Origin: Anticarsia gemmatalis
Lineage: Eukaryota; Arthropoda; Insecta; Lepidoptera; Erebidae
NCBI RefSeq assembly: GCF_050436995.1
Contig: NC_134763.1
Span: forward strand, 8,551,001 to 8,615,000
Reading direction: 5' to 3'
DNA: 64,000 nucleotides
Positions 11,201 through 26,200 of this stretch are shown here, piece after piece; position 1 is the stretch's first letter; every line of letters begins with the position of its first letter. The notes below the pieces were generated by a model, which was given only the letters and a program-made list of their open reading frames with translations, searched no databases and had not been told where the DNA came from. The position numbers were made by a program, and so were the translations under genes.

Positions 11201-14200
11201 ACATTCCCTCTTGTTACCAGATGCACCAGCCGCGGAACGCGAGCAACTATTCGTGCAGAAGCTCCGACAATGCTGTCTGCTGTTCGACTTCGCGGACGAG
11301 CCACTCTCCGACCTCAAATGGAAGGAAGTCAAGCGAGCCGCACTCCTGGAGATGGTGGAGTACGTCACGTCACAACGTGGCGTCATCACAGAGCCTATAT
11401 ACCCGGAAGCTGTCAACATGGTAAGAGACTATAAGCAACGATTAACCTTAAAATTAACCCTCCTATTCATAAACACACTATAAACCTATTTTAGTTAAAC
11501 AACTACTATAATGTTTTTTCTTTATCATTTCGCAAAGGAGTGAAAGAATCAAAACTCTTTATAAGCCTTTCATAACTTCATATATTTTTATGAATAAGAG
11601 GGTTAGAGTTTATCATAAGAAAATTATGAGGAAAAACTATAGGTATCATTTTTTTTGTCACCGCATCATAGTTTCCTAAGTGAGGTACTTTATTTTAGCC
11701 AATAACACTTCCCACATCGTAACTTATTTTGCGAAAATAAACCGATTGCCACTAAAATGGATGAAGGTACCATAATGGAACGGCCGCTGTCGTTTTATTT
11801 TTAGATCAAATTGGTCTGAAACAGTCCACTTCACATTTCTGTTAGGTCCGAACCCGACTTTCGCTGAAATAATATTGCGTCGCCTTTTTATGTAATATAA
11901 TTATACAACAGCAACCATTAATTTGTTTATTACTGTTATACATTTTTATAACGACATTTCTATGACCTTCCAGCGAATAAAACAAACGAAAGCAAACACG
12001 TGTAACATTCTGTAGTCCCTTTCATATAACTTTTACATTTTTAAATCCGATAACCAATACTTCAAAGTCTTTGAAAGTTGTGGCGGTCTTTTTTGATTTT
12101 GCGGATTCTGCACGCGTCGATGAACACATAAAATAACTTGTGCTCACGGTTCAACAGACATGAATCGTTTGAGAAGACCACCGAATGTACCAGCTGTTCC
12201 CCAGTACCTATATTTATCTACTTCGCTTAACTTTTACGTTAAGTACCCTGTATTTTTCTTTGAGTTTAGAAACTGTTGAGCCTCACGACAGATGGAGAGG
12301 ATTGGAATTCGAATTGTTGTTTACGATTTTGTCGTTCTTCTGGATGTTGATAAAGCTTCCTCATCTATCGACGAAAAGTGGAGAAGCATTTTGTTTTTGC
12401 TTTTACAGTAGTATAGTATAGTGCATTCATTAACATTAGTCATGAATTCTTGATAGTCCACTATAGTCCCATTGTTGATTTAATTTCAATACAGCATTTA
12501 TTTCCAAACATACCATATTTTTCATCGACCTGATGAAATTGCAAGATCTATTAAAATAAACAGTGAACAGTCACTAGGGACACAATTTTAGTGTTATTTT
12601 ACGACATGCAGGGTATTTCAATTTACCACTGTACTGAAAGTAGTTGGCCGTGTATTCCCGTAGTTCAAGGACAAGTCACCATCATTAATCATTACCGAAG
12701 GCTTCGCTCCATTAACATCGGAAGGTCAATATGTAGAATAATTTAGAACATTTATTTTCTAAGTCCAAAAGTAGTTCTACGTGTACGTGTTTCTTAGGTA
12801 GTTGGTTTAGTTTATTTTCAGAGTAAGATTAAGCTACTAATTATTTAATTTTTAATATTGCTAGTTCTCAAATGTTACTGTCTCCCTTATTTACTAGATC
12901 ATATTTAGCCTGTTCTGGCTGACTCTCGCCCAAATACTTAAATGATGCTCAAAGTGAATTAGATATCATATTATCTATCACAACACAGGCCAAAGTAAAG
13001 AACTGAGGTAGCACGAGACTTAAACGGAACTTAAAATAGAGTGTCGTTTTATTATTCGATACGAAATATAGAATCTTTACATAAAAGCTCGATTAAACTC
13101 GAAATGGTTTTTCTATCCGCTGAAAAGTCCAAAAATACCCGTTAGTTTCGAAAAATGCTGTCTAAATGGTTTTCTCTGGTCGTCTGCGTGGTTTTTCACC
13201 GTGTACAAAAAGTAAACGAAGGAAAAAAGTCGCTCGTTTGCGTTGATTCTATTTGTATTTGACCTTTTGTTTACTACGGAACAATTGTTGCGAAACGTTT
13301 GCGACTTTTCAATTTCTATGTTGTGGTACGGCATTTTTAAATGCTTTGAATTTGGTTGAAAATAGAATTTATTTACTGATATTTGTATGGCTTTAGATGA
13401 ATAAGTAAATTGTGAAATGTTGTTTGGTATAATTGGAAAGTTTTGACAGTCTTAGTTTCTCAATATTTTTATATAGGTACCTTCATGCCTATTACAGGCT
13501 CTTTTAGCTCTGATACTTCCCATGGTCAATTCTTTTTATCAGCCTTTTATGTGTCCCACTGCTGAGCAAACTCCCCTCGTTCCTTCCAAACTAGTCCGTC
13601 CTGTGTCATATTCGGCCATAATGGTAACATGATCAATTGAAATACTTTTAGCTTGCTTTTTCACAAAATGTTACTCAATATTGTAGCACCTGTATTCCAC
13701 ACACTTTACTTTATAAACCCACATTTATTAACTATCGTAAAGAAATTACATTTAACATGTCATCATAAATCATTACTAGCGTCTCTAACGTCCGTGGAGG
13801 GTATTGTAATATAATTTTGGATACTTTAGTATCCATTGGACGTTTGAGTAGCTAGGACAGTTCCATCAATACAAGGTTGTGTTCAATCGTCTAATTGATT
13901 AAAGCTAAACTCTGAGCCCACGGTGTCTACGAAGCAAGCATGTCAAGCAGTCTCGGACGAAGTTTTGAAATTAACTCTATTGATTCAAAGTTTGGGCGCC
14001 GAGTTCGCTTGCAGTTTGGATTATCTGTTAGTAGATTTACAGGGTGAAAGGGTCAAAGACGACCTCTTTGATTGGGTCTACAGCTTTTGTATTAGGTGTT
14101 GCATTCAATTGAAACTAAACTTTCGTGTTTGCTTTGGTTATCTTATTTTATATGGGAATTATTGAACATGTATTTAAGTTTCCTACATGCAAGGTTTAGA

Positions 14201-17200
14201 CAGATTCTCTGCAAACACGGCCTGGTTAACCTGCGCCGGAACGTCGAACAAAATCTATTAAATAAATTAAAAGATTAAATACGTAGAAAGTAAGTTGCAT
14301 TTATTGATTTTTGTTTAAAGTGGAATTTACATACCTAGGCGAGAGGTTTTGTAACAAACCTTACATATGTTAAGCATCAGATTATTTCTGCGACTACGCC
14401 TGTATTGCAAGATTTCCTGCAATATTCCGTTTCATTTCCTGAAACAATATATATTGTAGCTTTCTTTCAATGCTTATAAGCTTCGAAGTAGTACCTAGCT
14501 GTACATAGATTCACCACAATCACAGTTAGAATCTACCCAACCCTTTAGAGCAAGCCAAGCGAAGATAATAATGTAACAGCACCATTCGTTTTAAACGTGT
14601 TCCTCGTATATTTACGACGGCACTAGATCTAACATGTGTGAACTGGGAACAATCCACTAAAAGGTCTCTTGATAGTAATTCACTACTTTACAACTCTTTG
14701 TTCAGTCGCATTACGAGGGTTTCTGCGCTCCACACACTGACTAAATTATGGCTAACATATGGTCTGCGAAAAAGCTAGATTTTGTGTCATGGGTAATGTT
14801 CCACTATATTTCAATGGGTGGTAAAGTTTGCTATGCATATAATTTGTTTGTATTGCCTTGATGATTCACTTACTGAGAAATCTAAGACTGCTACGTTTTG
14901 CTCAATATCATTAAATGTAGATGTTGTAATCTTTGAACTTAGTTCTTATATAGTACTGTACAAAACTTACAAAGCGGTAACATTAAAATCGACAAACCCT
15001 TAAGCCTTTTTAGTCTGCTGTGTTTCGAGTTAGACGTTTTGGTTATCATATGGTTGATAGTTGAGACCAATTTTTCCACAATCAAATGTACAAAATTGTT
15101 TCTAGTTTGTCATCTATAGTAGGTTGATGAAGATTTCGTAAGAAAACACTTTATGAGCCTTTCATAACGTCATATATTTTTATGAATAAGAGGGTATATT
15201 TTTAATCGAAATTTATCAGCTGTACTAGTAATCACAAATTTCCTCAACTGACATAAACTCTCCATTTGTCCACAGTTCGCGATAAACTTATTTCGCACAC
15301 TGCCGCCGTCGTCGAACCCGAACGGCGCGGAGTTTGACCCGGAGGAGGACGAACCCACGCTGGAGGCGGCCTGGCCGCACCTGCAGCTGGTCTACGAGCT
15401 GTTCCTCAGGCTACTGGAGTCGCCAGACTTCCAGCCCAACATTGCCAAGAAATATATTGACCAGAAGTTCGTTTTACAGGTTAGTAAACGCCATTGTATG
15501 CTTTAATTTGAAGAGATGTTTACATTGTTTTGCTTCTATAAGAATATACTAGCCGATGACATATTTGTCTATGTAAAGATGTTCCAAGTGTCAAGAGTTT
15601 GTGTCTAAATACGACAGTAGCTTTTTTGTTATATCTATGTATCTATAATACTTTCAGTATGACCATGTAATTTGATCATTTGTAAATACCCCAGCTACTG
15701 TCATAAAAAAAAAGCTATATTAAGGCCGTCTTTATGCAAATAAACAAAAATAAGTTTACTTAAAAATAAAGACATCACTGCGCAATCACCCAATCCAATC
15801 GGCGGAAATGTCGAATTGTAGCGTATATTCGTGATTTATGAACATTCGAATATGCAGAGAACTCATTACCCGCGTTATACTTATCGATCAAGTGATAGAA
15901 AGGTCACCTCTTCTGACATGTTCACCTAAATTTTCGCCGCATGAACATAGATTGGTTGGCTTAATGGCTACTCGTCTCTGAAGTGACAGACTGGCAGACG
16001 TAAAACTTGCACAACTTGATAAAAACTGGACTCAAAATTATAATATTTTTTTCAAAGAAGCTATAAAGATATCGATATATCTTTTCTTATTTTAAAATTA
16101 AGTCCTCTTGCCGGGTCTGTGTTTGTTCGCGATACACTCAAAATCTACTGATCGGTTTCTTATGCGGTTTTCATTAATAGATGCAGTGATTTTTGAAGAA
16201 GGTTAAGTAAAATTTATTGGGATTAAAAAGTAAAACGCGAAACTGTTGCTAGTAAACATATAAAACGTAAAAAAGATTTATTTTGCATGTTATGTAGTCC
16301 ATTAAGTCCTTTGTAGTAAAACCGAACATTATTACACTTAAAAAGAGTGTTCTTGAGATAATTACTGAACTACCAATACATATATTATTATGTAGGTACG
16401 TTGTTGAAGGGCAATCGCGGGGATCACCTATTATTCATGGGCACAAATTACAATCACACTCGAAACGTTCATTTATCAAATAACAAATCAGTACAAAATT
16501 TCGGGTTATCAAATCCGACACAGAAAAAATTATACGTTGCCAATATAAATGTTTAATGCGCTTCATTTAGACAAAAAGTGTTTACCTTACCTTACCGTTT
16601 TAATAAAACATGCGGCCGTCCAAGGCTCGAAATATAACATAAATTTTCTTTTAAATTTCCTTACCCCTCCCCCACTTTTTATAAAGTTTAATTATGCCAA
16701 ACCACTCACATCTCCATGCTCGAGATATGCTCAAATAAGGATACAAGAATTTTCTTCTAAGTATCAATATAATAGAAACTCGACTTGACTCATCTTCTGA
16801 CATTTCTGAGACTATCACAACCATTAATTAGCTTTTGTTATCAACCCTTATAAGAACAATCCACTATACCTACATATAATATAGTCTATGTATTGTAGGG
16901 AGTACCGATTGATTATTATGCAGTATTCCCTTTGTGCCGTCGCACGGCGTAGTGAAGGGAGATATGAGAACGTTATCGATCTCAAGAGGATGTCAATAGA
17001 TGCACAAGATACGTATATTTGTGTAACAATAGGAAAACGTATTCCACGAGCTATTACTCATTTGTGTTATCTTAACGTCGTGTATTGTTATATCTTAGCA
17101 CTAATGTTTTAAATTGTGTTTATTAGTTTGAAAATTCAATCAGTAGCGCAATTTTCTACCAATACCTATGAACGGAAACGGCTAGCTATCAAGATTTTTG

Positions 17201-20200
17201 AAATTAAATTCCGATTTGCGCCTTCAGTGGCCGATGTAGGAACCATTTTAGCAGTACATTTTAAATGTAAAACTCTCGACATAGTACAATAATAGCACCA
17301 TCTGTAGGGAATAAGCGGTAAGTTATTTTGACGCCTGAACACGTGGTTAATGACGTCCCACGTAAATATGGGAATTATTATTACAATATTTGGCAGATTC
17401 TGTTTTTAATTTTGCTATTAAATGCTATTACCCAATCCTTATACAAACAAATTTTATACAATTTTCAATTTTACCTCACTTATTCTAAATATATTTTTGC
17501 TATTCATTTTCTTCTACTACAAATCATACTCGATAGTAAATCTCGATCCTACATGACAAATGACAGACGTTTTTCACGATCCAGTACATTAGTCCTCCAT
17601 CTGCGCGGCCGCCCTTGACCGTGATGTTATTGATAGCAATCTCACTGCCAACTGATTTATATCGCTTTTTGATTTATTAATAGCTTACAGCCAATAATAT
17701 GCTAATAGGAAATGACATAGTAAACGTTTACAAGTCGAAAGATTTGTTACGGAAATTCGTTAGGTTAGTTGTAAATTTTTAGAGTCGAGTTTCTAGTCTT
17801 CGAACATAAGTAGATTCGTTAACATTTTCGAGTATTTAAAGTTACCCTTAAAGTTTAATGAAATGAGATAGTGTTTCGGGGTGTAATAATATTCAAAACC
17901 AAAGTCGTTTTACCCCAATTGTCACAAAATATTGTTATGGAATTCTGCTTACAGAAATGAAATAAACTACTCTTCCATTTCCCCATACTTACAATAAAAG
18001 AAGTCTAGCTAAAATTAACTTACAGCAACCTTTTATAAATGGCATTATAGATAAGCGACGTAACGGGACGATTCTCCCCACCCTAATAGTGGTATATACG
18101 TATTAAACTCCTATAAAAAGCTTCGAGATGAATAGGATTCTCCCCCATACATCGCCAGTTGAATGGATCTCTGACTTTATCACAATAGACATTTTATACC
18201 GCGGCATTTTATGACGAGAAATTCTTTCTTTTGGAAAGCTATGGTAGAATTTTTATGATGGATAAGCAGACGGCGGCCGTAGACGGTGGAAGCTTTATAG
18301 TTAATTTTGGTATTTATAACATTTTCGAAGTCGAGTAAAGTCGAGAAGAGTGAAGGGGAGGAAAAGATCAGGAAGGCTAACTTCTTTATGGGATTTATAG
18401 CGTGAAAGAGAGAGATAGAGATTATTTTAAGAAGTACTTTAGTAGGTATGTATGAAGGGTATTTTTGTGGATTCTTCCTTTATGATAAGTCTGCAGTTTA
18501 ATTGTCGCATTCTCGACTGCTTCTATCGGTTCGACTCAAATAGTAGTTACTGTCCAATACCGTTGGCTTGTTTTAATTAAATTGGCCGCCGTTGCAAACT
18601 GAATGGCGTAGGCTGTGTGCAAGTAGTTATTGTTCATACAAGATGACTGTTCCCAAGCACGTACGAGAGCTGTCCGAAACGACAACTTCCCACAATATAT
18701 TTTATCCAAGTGCAGCTCGATATTTTACCAGTATGTTCGGCTCCTAGACAGTAGTCCGACAAACGGTCCAATTTGAAAGCGCCCTAATAGTTGAATGTTT
18801 GCGAATTCCTCTGCAACACAAACAATTTGAAACGCAAATACAAAGCGCACATGTTGTTCGAAGAATGTGTCTAGCGTTGAAACATACCTATATCATGAAG
18901 TCCTTTTAATGCATCAACATTATGCTTCAAAAATAATATTGTGGGTCTGATTCTTTAATTCTAGCGGTATACGGGGACATTACAAACGTGCGAACTACGT
19001 CATAAGTCATTTTTGTTGGACCTCTCGCTCGCTCTTGCACGATTCAAAGATACGTTAGATAGTCACATTTCTATGATCTTTTTCATTATAACGTTGTACG
19101 TACGTTTGTTGTTTCCCGATCATATTATGTCTATCTACTGTATGTTTTGTTAGGTGTCTTTATATCTACTAGAATATTCTCGTTAGCAGCTCAGAACTTA
19201 ATACTTTTCACGTGGTACCAACAATATAAACGATGAAACGTTGGTGCCTTTGATACAGCCTACACCTTTTTACATAACAAGCGTGACAGTACTGTTTGCA
19301 AAATCCCCCAGCAATTAGTAGCATAACGAAAGTAATTACAGAAATAATTTGTTACAAGCTTGAAAACATATTCGCCGGTTAATTTAGCTCACCGAATTGT
19401 GTAGTAATTGGCGGCACGGGCGCAATCGATTCCGTTTCATGAGTGAACCTCAGACGAACATAATGCTCTATATGTAAAGTATGAAACGTGCCTATTACTA
19501 GGGCTGTTATGGATATGAAGATTCGGATATATTAATCGCACTGTAACGGTTTCGGATATGACATTTTGTCGGATAACCTGTTAGTTTTGTAAAGTTTTGG
19601 CTTAGGCAGTTTAAAAAAATAGTTTTAACAAAAATAACTATAGATTATATTTATCAATTTAGACTGCCTCCTATCCGAAATTATCCAAAACTTTTACATC
19701 TTCGGGCAAGAAATTTATTTTTCTAGGATATCCGATAGATTCGGATATGCATACATATGATGCCTGCCTTCTAATACACCAGGGATAGTAAACTATATTT
19801 ATTTTTTAGACGATGCCCTAGTTATGTCAATTTCTATTTGAAATTCAAAGAACAAAGCTTTGTTTGTTAGTTTTGAAAACATGCTTTTCAGATCATTTCT
19901 ATCTGTTGTGCAGGGAACAAAGCACGATATGGTTTGTTATTTTTGAAGAGATGCTTTCCAGTGACATCGGGGCTTGTTTTACTTTTTACTTATAGAACTT
20001 GCCTCATAGTTACGTTACAAATTAAGGGGCAATATCGTTCTGAATTGCACCCCTTAGGGACTTATTAATCTTATTAGAAAGTCAGTAAAATAAAAGTGTT
20101 TTATGCTTTCTTAAATAATCTACTGCATAGACTCTAACTTAATTTTCATAAGTCTGTGTTCTTTCATTTAACTTATTACGTCCGTATATTCATTGAGTTT

Positions 20201-23200
20201 GCGCATTATTTTGATAACAAATCATATATTATCATAGTAAGTGTGTAAGGATCCAAGTGGCGTACTTTGTCTCTTTCTATCTCTATGGAAAATGGCGTGA
20301 CTATCTACCCCTACCGGAAAAAGACGTAATATTATGTGTTCATATTTTCAAAGATTTGTATATTACACACTTTCCAGTTTTCCACTGCAATACATATCTC
20401 AAATATTCTTGAACATTACGTTGACAATCCCCGACATACATACACATTGCTCGTATACGGTTCCCTCAGTGCTCGAGCCAATAACTTGATCGATTCCATG
20501 AATATTACATCGCGATAACTTCCAAACGGCTGCTTTTACTAACGCCAAACTAGATTTTCTTCGTTTTATTTTATCGCTACTTTATTGAGTAAGATTACAA
20601 AGATTTTTCGAATAAAGATTGATCGTCTTAGCTATAGTTTTGGAAATATTTGCCGCAGTTACGATTTTTGAAGTACATGATCTGGCAGGTTTTGCACATT
20701 ATAAATGGGCTTGGGAATTCGGGATTGAAACATAAATTAAGGTCAGTTTCTTCACAATCCAGATTATGAAGTCCCAGATTTGATACCTGGCCGAGCAATG
20801 AGTGTATGAACATTTATTTTATGGGGATCGACTGATTATTTCGTAACGTTCTTTCTGCAGAAGCCGAAAAGTTTTTGTAAGTGTTAAAGTTAAAACTGAC
20901 TTGTTAAGTAATTGTGTATTTATTGTTTCAGTTACTAGAGCTATTCGACTCGGAGGATCCTCGGGAGCGCGACTTCCTGAAGACCACGTTACACAGGATA
21001 TACGGCAAGTTCCTAGTGCTGCGCGCCTACATACGGAAACAGATCAATAATGTGTTCTATAGGTGAGTGTTTGACATACACACATATACACACACATTGA
21101 CACAAGCTATAGGTGAGACATTCAAATACAGACATGAAAGAAAACTCACACACATAGTAGATGGATAGCCATATTTAAATAACCAAGCCGATGTCAGTGG
21201 CATTTAACTAAGCATATATGAGGTACCAACTCTATAGGTAAAGGTAAAGCTTAGGATCCACATTACTCGTAAGTTATAAAAAAAAGATGAGAAACAAAAT
21301 AATGAAAAAGATAATTATAAATACTTAAGCCTTATTATCTCACTTCATCTTAAAGCATATACACTCTAATTACATTTTAATACATGCACACACACGCACG
21401 TGCACGTATACGCACACGCGCACGTACACGCACTCCCACATGCACTCAAACAATGAATGAGTCCATTAGATACCACGAGGTTCTACCCACGAACAATCTT
21501 ACGCACACATCCTACATACAGACTTTGTACAAACAAATTGTGATAATGGTCGACCGATTTGGTACGGCCCTGTCTATAGGTAGGTGTAGCCTTTTAAGAT
21601 ATTAACTGACAAAGATAGCTTGTTTTCTTCTTATAGAAGGTTCGTTGTTCCACATTGTCTTTTGAAACCACTTATTTATTAGAGCCACAGTGATCACTAA
21701 AATACATTGTTAGTTTTCGCAAACCCGTAAGGAAAGGCTGGTAGTACGGCCGTACAGGTATATGCATCCGTGAAACATCGTTTCTTAACTCCGGTATACA
21801 ATATTTGGCGCAGGTCTGTCTTCTTATATTTTCTCGTTATATATTTCATAACGAGATATCACTTGGAAGTGTTTATACCTAGTAACACTCATCCGTCACG
21901 AAAATACCAATGGAGCACTGCGAAGTTCTCATTTAGCTCTTGTTGATGCATGTTTATGAAGTTTCACTTCTACTTCTGACCTTTTATACTCTGCCAAAAG
22001 GTACTTACATATTTACCAAAAACAAGTACACAACAAACACGAGGTGACGTATAATTGGTCATTGTTGTTTGCTTTTAGCGTGTAACTCGACACTCGTCCA
22101 TTGAGCGTCGTAATTACCCCTGACAGTGACACGTGCTCAACCTAAACCTTGGTCATTTGATACGTCCGCTATTTTAACAGCGGAAGGAAGGTCATGAGCT
22201 TGTATGTAAACACCTCAATCTGTAGAATGAGGTCTTGAAAGAGAAATAATCCGTGGTCTTTTGATAAGTCTACATGACACACTAAACAATACTTAAACGG
22301 ACATTATAGAATGGACCTTAATTCCCCTTTTGGCGTTGTAGCCATACATAGCCTCCCAATTTTTTATGGTTGTTTTGGATTACATGCGCTGGATATACTT
22401 CTACACTTCACGTTCTACTCTGCTAACTGCATTTAACTTAAAAATTAATATCTTTTGTCTATAAACCATAATCATTTGTCACAAATGTTTTATAGACAAC
22501 AAGCCTACTACGAACCGCCTTGTATATTTCATATAACACTTTTTTTTACAACTTCACAAAACAGCTTACAAGTGAACCGTTTTCACAAATTATTTTTATA
22601 TTATATTCCTTGAAGAACTAGAATGGTTTTTACGGAGAGAAAAGTTAGAAAAATAAAAGAATCAACCGTTATGCGGTACGAAGTTCGCCGTGTCAGCTAG
22701 TGGACAATATTAATATTTTTCGTCTTACTTGAAATTGTACCATAATGACAAAATCGTAAGCTTTATCTACACGAATATGCGCAATACTATGCGACATATA
22801 CAGATACACGGCCGTCTAAACTTTACTTAATCTTGCTGATGGTATATCGATCGGCGAGTGCAGTTGCACCAGGCAATTTGCTGTGAGCTCCCACACTACG
22901 TTCAGGAGATTGATTATAACAGTGGCACGCAGTACACCGCGCTGTCGTAACTTATAGAATCGACATTCTCTTGAACTGAAGGGGAAATGGATAGATTACT
23001 TAGTTAATAGTTGTTTTTTTATTGAACCAGATTCATGAATTCTGTGGCTAGGAGAAATCACATCACCTCTATTAATCAACCTCAAATCCTTCAGGGGCTT
23101 CTAAAAGAACTTCTCTTCTTCTTCTTTCAGCAAAGATTTTCACCGTTCCAAAAAAAAAATTACTACGAATCTTTGAAGTCAGTTAAAAATGTTAAATGTT

Positions 23201-26200
23201 GTTCCTTTTACGCATACTGCTTCTCAATTAATAATCTTTGAACTGACGACTACACAGCAGTAATAGGATTCTTGGCTAAAGTAATGATAACGATGGAACA
23301 TGGATGGAACATTAGGTACATAAATACTACTAAAATAATAATCCATTATGCTTTAAAATTTTATAATATATTTATTTAAAGTAATTTTTATATGTGATAT
23401 TATTTTAAATAACTATTATTCTACTTTTTCATATAGATAAGTATGTTATATCTCACAACAGTAGGTACTTATGTGTATGGCCAATGATTTGTGGTTCGAA
23501 TTAATTGTGTTATGTATTATCCCTATAAATAAACGAGGATATAAGGAAATTACTCGATGTTATAATAATTGTTAATTACAATATAATTTATATTGTTCCG
23601 TTCACGTGCTACAAACAAACAAATAAACGCGTCTTGATACTTATGTGTTATAATAATAAGTAATACGTATTTGATGTCTGACATTGCTTAATATAATTAA
23701 AATAGGAAAGTAGTTTATTATTATTAAAATTAACTTTCTCAATAATCTCCATTCAATGATTGAATGTAATTAAGTATATAAAAAATGATCACTTCTGTTA
23801 CGTTAATTTGAAGCCATGTTTTACCTTATTATAAAATAAGTTTAACGCAATAGGCTTCGAGTAGATTAAAAAATAACATAAAGATATCACACTTCGTTAG
23901 GCAAAGTGCATAAGAGTTGACATTACTCTTTGCTTACGCCTTTTCTGAAATGAAATGTCATCTGAAATACTGAACTGGTTCTTATTATAATTCTACTAAA
24001 GCTGTAACATTGCTATTTGGTAATATTGTTGTTTTATTGTGCAGGTTTATATACGAGACGGAGCATCACAACGGCATCGCCGAGCTGCTCGAGATCCTCG
24101 GCTCCATCATCAACGGGTTCGCGCTGCCGCTCAAAGAAGAACATAAACTATTCTTACTAAGGGTATGAACAACACACTCACACGAAATTAAACTTTGAGT
24201 ATAATGCAATTTGAATTGAACTAAACATGGAAATGAATGAATTGAACCCATATCTGCGGGCTTTTCAAGTATCTCAGTTAACAACTAGTGTACGTCAAAT
24301 TGATGGTGACTATTCAGTACATTGCTGCTTTGACGTAACGTGTTAATCATTATAATCTAAGGGAGAAAATAATGTACAGCATTATGGCAACGAAAACGTG
24401 ATAATCCTTCTGTTCGATGTTAACATAATTTACACGTTTAGTAATGAAGATAAAGTATAAAACATTCCAGTTCATAATTTAATTAAAAATGCAGGTATAG
24501 TTAGCAGTATCGTTGCAGCTTGACAGTGACTGTAACTGTCTAATCTTCTTTCAACATCAATATATCAAATTCTTTACACTGCTCTTTTATGAAATGTAAA
24601 GATATCCCCTAGCTAACTTCACTTCTTAACAATGCATGAAAAAACAAATAAGATAAATAGTTATTATAAATAGTTATTACAAATTCAAACTATTCGTAAG
24701 TAGTTCAATGTTGTGCAAGAAAATGCAAAATATTTTATCAATTTCATATAAGAAGTTGGCGGCGTTCAAGCGTTCCATTTAATTCAGTTCATTTATAGCG
24801 AAGGCTAGGTCTTGCAATAATTTTAGGTCAACGCGGCGTTAAATTGTCTACGCAGTGCAATTATTTACAATGTAAACACGCACGTGTAACCGCTGAAACT
24901 GAAATGTATATTGTTACTGATGTTTTCGTGCGACGACCTTCGTGGTACGATGATGGACATATTTGTTTTACGTAGAAGAAGACTTTCATTCGTGAAATTG
25001 CATAAGATTTGTTGCTAATAGCGTAATTTTAGCGCGTATAAGATGGCCGTGTCATATAAATAAAAATTTCTACATATAAACTTGCGTATACTCTCGTATA
25101 CGTATAATTATATCGCATTATAAACTAGACCCAAAAATTAAGGGATAAAAAAAAAATTCCTTATTTTTGGGTGATTTTCAACAAGCTGTAACTCCGAGGA
25201 AAATGGTCGTACAGAAAAAATAAAAAAATCAAATTGTAGCTCCAAGTGTCTAGTTTTTAGATATGACCATGAAATTTTTTTGTCATATCCAGGTCTGGAG
25301 AAATCCTACGAAAACTACCAAAAAAAAAAATTTTCCAAATTTTTTCCCACCTAAAAAAAAGTCCACGGGCTTCAAAAAAATTTTTTTGATTCTTTCGTTC
25401 TAAAGTTCTTTTAGAAAATTTAATCATCTTTAATTTGCCATATTCAAAAAGCCTGTACGACAATTTGCCACGGAGTTATCGTCAATCAAAGCAAAAAAGT
25501 TATTTTTGACTTTGATATTCAATAACTCAGAAAATAATGATCGTACAGGAAATCAAAGGAGGGTTTTGAAAACTGCACAATATTTTCTATAAGAAAATGT
25601 AAACATCTTTTAAGAAATTTTTTTTTTTTTGGATTGAAAACGATTGTTATAGCGCTTGTGTGCTAGTTGGGTATGGACTGACGAATCTCGATTTTGACTT
25701 CATGGCAGCGATAGACGATCTCTCGTTTTGCGATTTGCTTTTTAATCGAAAAATTAAAGATTTAGAGAAAATTTTTTTTTTATTAAAAAATTGAATAAAT
25801 TCACAAAATTGCTCACAATGGTGATTTTTGCAACAACAAAGAATTTGAAGCTTCGGGGCACAATGAAAATAAAATCGCAGCGCTTTGAATTTTTGAGGGA
25901 TTTTAGGGGATACTTTGAGGTTGAAAAATTACCGACGATATCCTTCGTTCATCCATTTTATCCAAAGTTATACCAAGTTATCCAAATATCCTTAATTTCG
26001 CGAATTTTTGTCTTTTTATCAGTTCGAGTTTTCAATCCAAAAAAAAATTTTTTCTTAAAAGATGTTTACATTTTCTTATAGAGAATATTGTGCAGTTTTC
26101 AAAACCCTCCTTTGATTTCCTGTACGATCATTATTTTCTGAGTTATTGAATATCAAAGTCAAAAATATTTTTTTTGCTTTGATTGACGATAACTCCGTGG

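Larger units (their letters stand above)
8257..11220 (+). other. B56 intron 1
   Basis: A 2.96-kb intron with donor AAAG/GTTCGT and acceptor TTGTTACCAG. It holds a perfect short palindrome at 8617-8650 and a MITE at 11033-11154 close to the acceptor. No further exon is needed to complete the B56 core. An alternative first exon cannot be excluded. Confidence 0.8.

Noticed and set aside
21384..21605. Open frame starting with repeated His-Ala-Arg-Thr
   Set aside because: The beginning is a translated CA/CG microsatellite and the rest has no similarity to known proteins.
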